From an uncultured Panacagrimonas sp. (lineage in GTDB: Bacteria > Pseudomonadota > Gammaproteobacteria > Nevskiales > Nevskiaceae), in the NCBI GenBank assembly GCA_946481265.1, contig CAMLNE010000274.1, forward strand, positions 1-5,782: 5,782 nt of DNA, read 5' to 3'. Positions within the stretch are counted from its first letter, which is position 1; each line of letters opens with the position of its first letter. The notes under the pieces were generated by a model, which was not told the DNA's origin, searched no databases, and saw nothing but the letters and a program-made list of their open reading frames with translations. The position numbers were made by a program, and so were the translations under genes. Of the stretch, positions 1 through 5,782 are shown in pieces.

Positions 1-1104
<1,104 letters not shown>

Positions 1105-1124
1105 CGTGCAGCCAGCTGCAGGAG

Positions 1125-1153
1125 AACGCCCCGGTCCCCGGGGCGTTTTTTTT
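1125..1153 (+). terminator. Rho-independent terminator of glnA
   Basis: A 10-bp perfect stem (AACGCCCCGG at 1125-1134 pairing with CCGGGGCGTT at 1138-1147) encloses a 3-nt loop, TCC. A run of eight T follows at 1146-1153, the first two of which can pair in the stem. It begins 20 nt after the glnA stop and has the classic form of an intrinsic terminator. It separates glnA from the downstream redox operon. Confidence 0.95.
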
Positions 1154-1182
1154 GCCTGTCGCTGCGCGCGCCCCGTTGAAGG

Positions 1183-1196
1183 TTGATGCAGGTCAA
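1183..1196 (+). promoter_or_regulatory. FNR/Anr-type regulator box upstream of the redox operon
   Basis: The sequence TTGATGCAGGTCAA matches the FNR/Anr/Dnr consensus TTGAT-N4-ATCAA at nine of ten specified positions; the one difference is G for A in the right half, which gives the half-site TTGAC on the opposite strand. It is the only such site I saw in an intergenic region here. Its centre is 1189.5, which is -41.5 relative to a start at about 1231. The family (FNR, Anr, Dnr/Nnr) responds to low oxygen or nitric oxide, and which member would bind cannot be told from the box alone. Confidence 0.65.
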
Positions 1197-1218
1197 TGCG
1201 TGGGCCGGCCGCAGCGCC

Positions 1219-1231
1219 GATCATGAGCCTG
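1219..1231 (+). promoter_or_regulatory. Candidate -10 element and transcription start for the operon
   Basis: GATCAT at 1219-1224 matches four of six bases of TATAAT, including the A at position 2 and the final T. A start at about 1231 would follow at normal spacing and puts the FNR-type box at -41.5, the usual class II position. There is no recognisable -35 hexamer, as expected when an activator replaces it. The leader to the chosen ATG at 1247 would be only about 16 nt. The assignment rests on this geometry and not on a strong hexamer. Confidence 0.45.
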
Positions 1232-1246
1232 AAGCCGCTGACCGCA

Positions 1247-1573
1247 ATGAACGTTCTCAGAACCCTCCGCCGCACCGCCGTGCTGGTCCTCCTGCTCGCA
1301 TCCGCGTGCGCTTACGCCGACGACGACTGCGAGACGCCGATGGCCGAATGGCAGCCGCGTGCCGCGGTGCTGCAACTGGCCGAACGCAGCGGCTGGCAGA
1401 TCCGCCGACTCAAGATCGATGACGGTTGCTACGAGATCAAGGGCCGCGACGCGGAGGGACGCCGGTTCAAGGCCAAGCTGGATCCGGCGACGTTGGAGAT
1501 CGTGAGCATGAAGCGCGAACGCCACGGTTCCGGGCCGGACGAACATACCGAGCACCGGAGAAGGAGCGAATGA
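1247..1573 (+). CDS. Small exported PepSY-domain protein
   Basis: The 108-residue product has a Sec-type signal: basic MNVLRTLRR, a hydrophobic core at residues 11-19, and a likely signal peptidase I site after AYA (residue 24). C21, preceded by ASA, is a weak alternative lipobox. The mature part is a single PepSY-like unit, with WQPRAAVLQLAERSGW (35-50), a beta segment IRRLKIDDGCYEIKGRD (52-68), and RRFKAKLDP..LEIVSMKRE (72-91). C28 and C61 are the only cysteines after AYA and could form a disulfide. The C-terminal tail is rich in His and charged residues (H93, H100, H103). The in-frame ATG at 1196 overlaps the FNR-type box and would give a poor signal peptide, and ATG 1223 lies in the candidate -10; hence 1247, although its ribosome binding site is weak. 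The stop overlaps the next start (ATGA). The role is unknown; being first in a flavin/PepSY electron-transfer operon suggests a periplasmic partner. Confidence 0.85.
   Translation: MNVLRTLRRTAVLVLLLASACAYADDDCETPMAEWQPRAAVLQLAERSGWQIRRLKIDDGCYEIKGRDAEGRRFKAKLDPATLEIVSMKRERHGSGPDEHTEHRRRSE
1561..1566 (+). promoter_or_regulatory. Ribosome binding site of the DUF2271 gene
   Basis: AAGGAG lies 3 nt before the ATG at 1570, inside the last codons of the preceding PepSY gene. It fixes 1570 as the start, although the same frame stays open from further upstream (ATG at 1426). The start is also immediately followed by a good signal peptide. Confidence 0.8.
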
Positions 1574-2037
1574 AACCCACATTGCCCATGGCGATTCTCG
1601 CCGGCGCCCTGGCCGTGCCCTCGCTGGCATCCGCGCGGCCGATCGCGCTCGAGGCGCAGCTCAAGGACTACGGCGGCAACGGCGCCTACCTTGCGATCTA
1701 CCTCACCGACGCCAAGGGCGCATACCAGCGCACGCTGTGGCTGGCCGCGCCCAAGACCAAGTACCGGCGCCACCTGCGCGACTGGTACAAGGCCACGGGC
1801 GGCAAGGCGAAGGTCGACGGCATCAGCGGTGCCAGCGTGGGTGCCGGCCGCACGCTGCGCGTGAGCGTCGATGTGGCCGATGCATTGCTCGACGCCGGTT
1901 TCCAGATCCACATCGATACCGCCGTCGAGGACATGAAGGACAGCCCGTCCGAAGTCGTGGTGCCCCTGACCTCCGCGGGGGCCGGCAAGGCGGTCGCCGG
2001 CAAGGGCAACGTCAAGTCCTTCCGCTACACGCTCTGA
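1570..2037 (+). CDS. Exported DUF2271 protein, candidate covalent-FMN carrier
   Basis: The 155-residue protein opens with a Sec signal peptide (MKPTLPMAILAGALAVPSLASA, cleavage likely after residue 22, no twin arginine), so the mature protein should be periplasmic. The body fits the DUF2271 pattern: YLAIYLTDAKG (40-50), a TLWL segment (55-58), KYRRHLRDWYKA (64-75), the core VDGISGAS (82-89) and a beta-rich C-terminal half. The D83-G-I-S-G-A-S89 motif resembles the ApbE flavinylation signature D-x-x-[ST]-G-A-[ST]; S89 (codon 1834-1836) would be the residue that takes FMN by a phosphoester bond. DUF2271 has no settled biochemical role that I know of. It has been linked with PepSY and ApbE genes in flavin-based extracytosolic electron transfer. 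The start overlaps the preceding stop by 4 nt, which implies translational coupling. Family assignment is fairly firm; flavinylation is inferred. Confidence 0.88.
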   Translation: MKPTLPMAILAGALAVPSLASARPIALEAQLKDYGGNGAYLAIYLTDAKGAYQRTLWLAAPKTKYRRHLRDWYKATGGKAKVDGISGASVGAGRTLRVSVDVADALLDAGFQIHIDTAVEDMKDSPSEVVVPLTSAGAGKAVAGKGNVKSFRYTL

Positions 2038-2053
2038 ACCGCTGCGCCCGGCG

Positions 2054-4270
2054 ATGCTGAGAACGCTGCACTCGATCCCGGGGCTGATCGTCGCGCTGCT
2101 GCTGGTGCTGGTCGCACTGTCCGGCGCGGTACTGTCGGTCTTTCCGACGCTCGAACGCATGAACGCCGGTTCGGCGGCGCTGGACGTCGCGACGCTGGCC
2201 AGCCGCGTCACCGCACAGGTGCCGGCGGTCGAGGCGATCGCGCGGCGCCCGTCGGGCACCTTCATCGCTTTCCACCTGGAGGCCGAGGAGCAGCGGATCT
2301 CGATCATCGACCCGGCCAGCGGCCGGGCGCTCGAACCCTGGCATCCGTCGACCACGCACCGCTGGCTGCGCAACCTGCACCGCAAGCTGCTGATGTCCTC
2401 CGACGCGGGGCGCATGGCGGTCGGCGTGGCGGCCGCCTGCATGCTGTTCGTGGTGATCTGTGGGCTGCTGCTGCTGGCCCATCGCATGGGCGGATGGCGG
2501 CAGCTGGCAGGCTCGGTCCGCGGCAACCGGCTGCAACGCCTGCACGACCAGACGGCGCGGATCGCGTTTGCGGGACTCACGCTGTCGGCGGCGACCGGCG
2601 TCCTGATGTCGCTTTCGACGTTCGGGTTTCTGCCCGAAGGCGCGGAAGAACCCTTCTTCGATGCACAGTCGAGTGGCGGCCCGTCGCTGGACTTGGCGCG
2701 CATGGCGGCACTGCGCTCGATCGACGCATCGCAGCTGCGCCAGCTCAAGCTGGCGAGCGCGGAAGATCCGGCCGACGTCATCGAGGTGGAGACCGTCGAC
2801 GGGACCGGCATCGTCGACCCCGCCAAGGGCAGCTGGATCGCCTGGCAGCGCTTCGACGGCTGGCAGCGCCTGGACGCGACGGTGGAGATGCTGCACACCG
2901 GAGAGGGCGTGTGGTGGCTGGGCCTGCTGCTGGGCGCATCTTCCCTGAGCGTGCCCCTGCTGTCCGTCACGGGATTCCTGCTGTGGCTCGCACGCCGCCG
3001 CAGCCGGCCGCGGGTGAAGGGCAATGCGCCCTTGCGCAGCGCCGACACGCTGCTGCTCGTGGGCAGCGAGAGCAACATGACATGGGGATTCGCCCTGGCG
3101 CTGCACGACGCGCTCGTGAAAGCCGGCCTGCAGGTGCACACCGCGCCGATGAACGAGCTGAAGACCCTGGCGCCGCCGGTGCGACGGCTGCTCGTGCTGA
3201 CTGCGACCTACGGCGATGGCGAGGCGCCGGACAGCGCGCGCCGTTTTCTCGCTCGGCTCCGCGCCGTGCCGGCGGCGCCCGCGGTCACGTTCGCCGTCCT
3301 GGGTTTCGGCGACCGGCAGTTCCCGCAGTTCTGCAGCTATGCGCGGGACGTACACCAGTCCCTCGCCGGACATGGACTTCAAGCCCTGGGTCCGACCGGG
3401 ACCGTGGATCGGCAGTCGGAGCCGGAGTTTCTCCAGTGGTGTGAATGGCTCGGCGGCGCGCTGGGCGTGACGCCCGAGGTGCGGTACCAGCCGCTGCTGC
3501 CAACGACGACATCCCTGGAACTCGTCGGGCGCAAGGACTACGGGACCGATCCGCAGACGCGGACATCCGTGCTGCGCTTCGCGCCGGCGTCGTCCGCCGC
3601 CGGAAAGGCGCGCCGTGGCTGGCGCTTCAGGTCCAATGGACTCGCGCCCTTCGAACCGGGTGACCTGCTCGGGGTCGTTCGGCCCGGCACGGTTGCACCT
3701 CGCTACTACTCGCTCGCCAGCGGTGCATCCGATGGCGTCGTCGAGATCTGCGTGCGGCGCCAGCCTGGAGGCGCCTGTTCGCCCTGGCTCGCCGACCTGG
3801 AGCCCGGCGCCGTGATCGACGCCTTCATCCGCCCGCACGAGGCCTTCCGGCCGGACCGCGGGTCGACGCCGATCATCCTGGTGGGCGCCGGTACCGGTAT
3901 CGCCCCGCTGATCGGCTTTGCCCGCCACAACGCGAAGGGCCGTCCCATGGATCTCTACTTCGGTGTGCGCAGCGCCGAGGATGGGTTCCTCTACGGGGAC
4001 GAGCTGCAGCAGCTCGTCGACCAGGGACGCCTGCACACGCTGACGACGGCCTTCTCGCGCGAAACGCCGCGCGCCTACGTGCAGGACCGCCTCCTGGCCG
4101 ACGCCGAACGGCTGCGCGAGCGGGTGGCGCAGGGCGCGCACATCATGGTCTGCGGGGGCCGGCAGATGGCGCAGGGCGTGGCGTCGGCCTGCGACCGGAT
4201 CCTGGCGACGGCCGGCCTGTCGGTTGCACAGCTCAGACAGCAGGGCCGGTATGTCGAAGACGTCTATTGA
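2054..4270 (+). CDS. PepSY transmembrane protein fused to NADPH-dependent diflavin (flavodoxin + FAD) reductase
   Basis: The 738-residue inner-membrane oxidoreductase has a PepSY core with four predicted helices (about 10-30, 121-143, 167-189, 287-313). Basic segments at 144-170 and 314-322 put both termini inside and two loops (31-120, 190-286) in the periplasm. H6, H109, H164 and H281 sit at helix ends as candidate heme ligands. A flavodoxin domain (about 331-470) follows: phosphate loop GSESNMT (337-343), TATYGDGEAP (383-392) and LGFGDRQFPQFC (416-427). The reductase part (about 476-738) has RYYSLAS (550-556, FAD), GGACSPWL (572-579), GAGTGIAPL (611-619), FSRETPRAYVQ (667-677, NADPH 2'-phosphate type), VCGGRQMAQGV (699-709) and terminal RYVEDVY with Y738 as the aromatic over FAD. 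It should pass electrons from NADPH through FAD and FMN across the membrane. The membrane half resembles siderophore reductases such as FoxB; the soluble half resembles CysJ without its connecting domain. The acceptor is not shown. The start is 16 nt after DUF2271, with no clear Shine-Dalgarno sequence. Confidence 0.93.
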   Translation: MLRTLHSIPGLIVALLLVLVALSGAVLSVFPTLERMNAGSAALDVATLASRVTAQVPAVEAIARRPSGTFIAFHLEAEEQRISIIDPASGRALEPWHPSTTHRWLRNLHRKLLMSSDAGRMAVGVAAACMLFVVICGLLLLAHRMGGWRQLAGSVRGNRLQRLHDQTARIAFAGLTLSAATGVLMSLSTFGFLPEGAEEPFFDAQSSGGPSLDLARMAALRSIDASQLRQLKLASAEDPADVIEVETVDGTGIVDPAKGSWIAWQRFDGWQRLDATVEMLHTGEGVWWLGLLLGASSLSVPLLSVTGFLLWLARRRSRPRVKGNAPLRSADTLLLVGSESNMTWGFALALHDALVKAGLQVHTAPMNELKTLAPPVRRLLVLTATYGDGEAPDSARRFLARLRAVPAAPAVTFAVLGFGDRQFPQFCSYARDVHQSLAGHGLQALGPTGTVDRQSEPEFLQWCEWLGGALGVTPEVRYQPLLPTTTSLELVGRKDYGTDPQTRTSVLRFAPASSAAGKARRGWRFRSNGLAPFEPGDLLGVVRPGTVAPRYYSLASGASDGVVEICVRRQPGGACSPWLADLEPGAVIDAFIRPHEAFRPDRGSTPIILVGAGTGIAPLIGFARHNAKGRPMDLYFGVRSAEDGFLYGDELQQLVDQGRLHTLTTAFSRETPRAYVQDRLLADAERLRERVAQGAHIMVCGGRQMAQGVASACDRILATAGLSVAQLRQQGRYVEDVY
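4242..4245 (+). promoter_or_regulatory. Ribosome binding site deciding the apbE start
   Basis: AGGG lies 5 nt before the ATG at 4251, inside the end of the PepSY-reductase gene. It supports 4251 over the upstream in-frame TTG at 4224, which has no comparable site. Confidence 0.5.
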
Positions 4271-5222
4271 GTGGCTGCCCGATGTGGGCCTGCAGCGCTG
4301 CCATGCCAACGGCCCGACGATGGGCACACGCTGGACGGCGCAGTTCCATGCACCGGCCGGAATTGACGTTCGCTCTGCCGCGGAGGAACTGGCCGACGCG
4401 GTCGGCGCCGTCGACGCGCAGATGTCCAACTGGCGCGCCGACTCCGACCTTTCACGACTGAACGGTGCAGCGCCCGGACACTGGGTGCCCATATCGGCCG
4501 CGCTCGCCCGGGTCCTGAAGCGCGCGCTCGCGATCGGACGCGAGACCGGCAATGCATTCAACATCGGCGTGGGCGAACTCGTCGGTGCCTGGGGCTTCGG
4601 GCCCGATGGACAAGACGGCGCGCGCGCACCGCTCGACGCGGCCCCCTGCGGATTCCTCGACGAGGTGCTGGAGATCGACGCCGCGAATCGCCGTGTGCGC
4701 CGCCACGCCGAGGTCACGCTCGACCTGTGCGGCATCGCCAAGGGTTTTGGCGTCGACGAGCTCGCCCGCGTACTCGACCGTCACCGCGTGGGGTCGTGGC
4801 TGGTCGGCATCGATGGCGAGATGCGCGCGCGCGGCAGCAAGCCGGACGGGATGGCGTGGGCGATCGCGATCGAGGCGCCCGAGTTCGATCGACGCTCGGC
4901 AATGGGCGTGATCGAACTCGCAGACGCGGCGATCGCGACCTCGGGTGACTACCGCCACTGGCGACAGGTGGGTGACGAGCGCATCGTGCACACGATGGAC
5001 CCGCGCAGCGGCGCACCGCTGCGCAACCGCGTGGCCGGCGTGACCGTGATCGCGCCGGATTGCATGGAGGCCGACGCCTACGCCACCGCGCTGATGGTGC
5101 TTGGACCCGATGCCGGATGCGCGATCGCCGAACAGCGAGGGCTCGATGCGCTTTTCGTGCAGCGGGAGCCCGACGGGCTTCGCACATGGGGCACCGGCTG
5201 CTTCGCGACGCTGCCCGCATGA
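4251..5222 (+). CDS. apbE: FAD:protein FMN transferase (ApbE family)
   Basis: ApbE enzymes split FAD and attach FMN through a phosphoester bond to Thr or Ser of target flavoproteins, using Mg2+. The 323-residue length is normal for the family, and the expected motifs appear in order: GPTMGTRW (21-28), MSNWRADSDLSRLN (58-71), NIGVGELVGAWGFG (104-117), LDLCGIAKGFGVD (157-169), IATSGDYR (228-235), HTMDPRSGAP (247-256) and ADAYATALMVLG (274-285), whose D275 and T279 are the usual metal-site positions. The catalytic core therefore looks intact. The N-terminus (MSKTSIEWLPDVGLQRC) has no hydrophobic stretch, lipobox or twin arginine, whereas many ApbE proteins are exported or lipoproteins. The gene begins 20 nt inside the preceding reductase gene, so translation is probably coupled. 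The likely target in the operon is the DUF2271 protein. No hairpin with a T-run follows, so the operon end is undefined. Confidence 0.95.
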   Translation: MSKTSIEWLPDVGLQRCHANGPTMGTRWTAQFHAPAGIDVRSAAEELADAVGAVDAQMSNWRADSDLSRLNGAAPGHWVPISAALARVLKRALAIGRETGNAFNIGVGELVGAWGFGPDGQDGARAPLDAAPCGFLDEVLEIDAANRRVRRHAEVTLDLCGIAKGFGVDELARVLDRHRVGSWLVGIDGEMRARGSKPDGMAWAIAIEAPEFDRRSAMGVIELADAAIATSGDYRHWRQVGDERIVHTMDPRSGAPLRNRVAGVTVIAPDCMEADAYATALMVLGPDAGCAIAEQRGLDALFVQREPDGLRTWGTGCFATLPA

Positions 5223-5306
5223 GCGTTTCATGGCGGCGCGGCAGACCCGCGTGTGGCCGACCGGTCCGGGCTGTCACAGAATGGCGTTCCCCTTCGCCTG
5301 ATATGC

Positions 5307-5310
5307 GGGA
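5307..5310 (+). promoter_or_regulatory. Ribosome binding site of ydfG
   Basis: GGGA lies 5 nt before the ATG at 5316. It supports this start, which also places the first Rossmann strand (MIVFVSGATAGFG) right at the N-terminus, as in E. coli YdfG. The rest of the 93-nt gap after apbE shows no convincing promoter or terminator. Confidence 0.55.
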
Positions 5311-5315
5311 ACACC

Positions 5316-5782
5316 ATGATCGTATTCGTCAGCGGCGCCACCGCCGGATTCGGAGAAGCCATTGCACGGCGCTTCGCGCGTGACGGCGCGAGTCTGGTCA
5401 TCTGCGGACGTCGCGCCGATCGCCTGCAGCGCCTGGCATCGGAACTCGCGGTGCCGGTACACGCCCTGGAGTGCGACGTGCGCGATCGACCGGCGGTGGA
5501 AGCAGCGGTCGCCGCCATCCCGCCCGAATTCGCGGCGATCGACCTGCTGGTGAACAACGCTGGCCTCGCCCTGGGCCTGGAGCCCGCGCATCGCGCCTCG
5601 CTCGACCAGTGGGAGCAGATGGTGGACACCAACATCAAGGGTCTGCTGACGCTCACGCGCGCGATTCTGCCGGGCATGGTCGCGCGGGGACGAGGCCACG
5701 TGATCAACATCGGCTCCACCGCCGGTGAATGGCCCTACCCCGGCGCGAACGTCTACGGCGCGACCAAGGCGTTCGTGCGCCA
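5316..5782 (+). CDS. ydfG: YdfG-type short-chain dehydrogenase (3-hydroxy acid dehydrogenase), N-terminal part, cut by window end
   Basis: The 155 complete codons present are collinear with E. coli YdfG (about 248 residues as I recall it), an NADP-dependent cytoplasmic enzyme that oxidises L-allo-threonine, serine and 3-hydroxypropionate and reduces malonic semialdehyde. Visible features are the cofactor loop GATAGFG (7-13), the GRR segment (31-33, NADP-type basic residues), CDV (53-55), NNAG (80-83) and the catalytic set N106 (DTNIKG), S134 (NIGSTAG), Y147 and K151 (YGATK). LGLEPAH (86-92) and GEWPYPG (137-143) closely match the YdfG subfamily, which makes this call firmer than a generic SDR. 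It has its own ribosome binding site 93 nt after apbE and no obvious functional tie to the redox operon, although read-through cannot be excluded. The C-terminal ~90 residues are outside the window. Confidence 0.93.
   Translation, partial: MIVFVSGATAGFGEAIARRFARDGASLVICGRRADRLQRLASELAVPVHALECDVRDRPAVEAAVAAIPPEFAAIDLLVNNAGLALGLEPAHRASLDQWEQMVDTNIKGLLTLTRAILPGMVARGRGHVINIGSTAGEWPYPGANVYGATKAFVR

Noticed and set aside
1196..1246. Upstream in-frame ATGs (1196, 1223) as start of the small PepSY gene
   Set aside because: ATG 1196 overlaps the FNR-type box and both lie upstream of the inferred transcript start. They would add up to 17 residues before the basic region of an otherwise normal signal peptide. 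If the promoter is wrong, 1196 (with AGG close by) becomes possible again.
1429..3141. 570-codon open frame on the - strand
   Set aside because: It runs antisense across three well-recognised genes, has low-complexity Ser/Arg/Ala composition and no known motif. Long antisense frames are expected in GC-rich coding DNA.
4224..4250. TTG at 4224 as an earlier apbE start
   Set aside because: It is a weak start codon with no good ribosome site, and it adds nine residues with no family motif or signal; ATG 4251 with AGGG is better.
2012..4741. 909-codon open frame on the - strand
   Set aside because: It lies opposite the PepSY-reductase and apbE genes, is Arg/Gln/Ala/His-rich without any domain pattern, and mirrors the codon bias of the sense genes.
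4719..4757. Cysteine in the ApbE LDLCGIAKG motif as a novel active-site change
   Set aside because: The position before GIAKG varies in the family, and to my memory Cys occurs there in ordinary homologues; the flanking catalytic residues are unchanged.
5259..5266. GACCGGTC palindrome after apbE
   Set aside because: It is only 8 bp, cannot be extended and has no T-run, so it is neither a terminator nor a convincing operator.
5271..5304. CTGTCA and TGATAT as a ydfG promoter
   Set aside because: The 22-nt spacer is too long for a standard sigma-70 promoter, and the leader would be almost absent.
5219..5383. 54-codon frame starting with the ATGA at the apbE stop
   Set aside because: The product is Arg/Pro-rich, resembles nothing I recognise and overlaps the well-supported ydfG start in another frame.

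Overview
The window is GC-rich proteobacterial DNA. Every gene lies on the + strand and reads with the strong third-position G/C bias of a high-GC genome. The glutamine synthetase and YdfG-type proteins match gammaproteobacterial versions along their length. The GC content and this gene set suggest Lysobacteraceae/Xanthomonadales (Lysobacter or Luteimonas-like), but that placement is inference.

Layout: (1) 1-1104 is the C-terminal ~78% of glnA (type I glutamine synthetase), closed by a strong intrinsic terminator at 1125-1153. (2) 1183-1231 is a short intergenic stretch with an FNR/Anr-type box (TTGAT-N4-GTCAA) placed exactly where a class II FNR-dependent promoter would have it. (3) 1247-5222 is a tight four-gene operon: a small exported PepSY protein, an exported DUF2271 protein, a 738-residue four-helix PepSY membrane protein fused to a flavodoxin-plus-NADPH-reductase module, and an ApbE-type FAD:protein FMN transferase. 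The genes overlap by 4 nt, are spaced by 16 nt, and overlap by 20 nt in turn. (4) 5316 to the end is the N-terminal ~60% of a YdfG-type short-chain dehydrogenase with its own ribosome binding site.

The operon reads as a trans-envelope electron path. NADPH would be oxidised in the cytoplasm on the FAD/FMN module. Electrons would then cross the inner membrane through a PepSY core whose four histidines are arranged as two possible bis-His b-heme sites, and reach exported acceptors. The DUF2271 protein carries an ApbE flavinylation-like motif (D-G-I-S-G-A-S), so it may hold a covalent FMN supplied by the ApbE enzyme encoded last. Related PepSY membrane proteins are linked to iron/siderophore reduction, so ferric reduction is a plausible but unproven endpoint. 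The FNR-type box suggests that low oxygen controls the system. One point does not fit: the ApbE protein has no visible export signal, although its likely substrate is exported.
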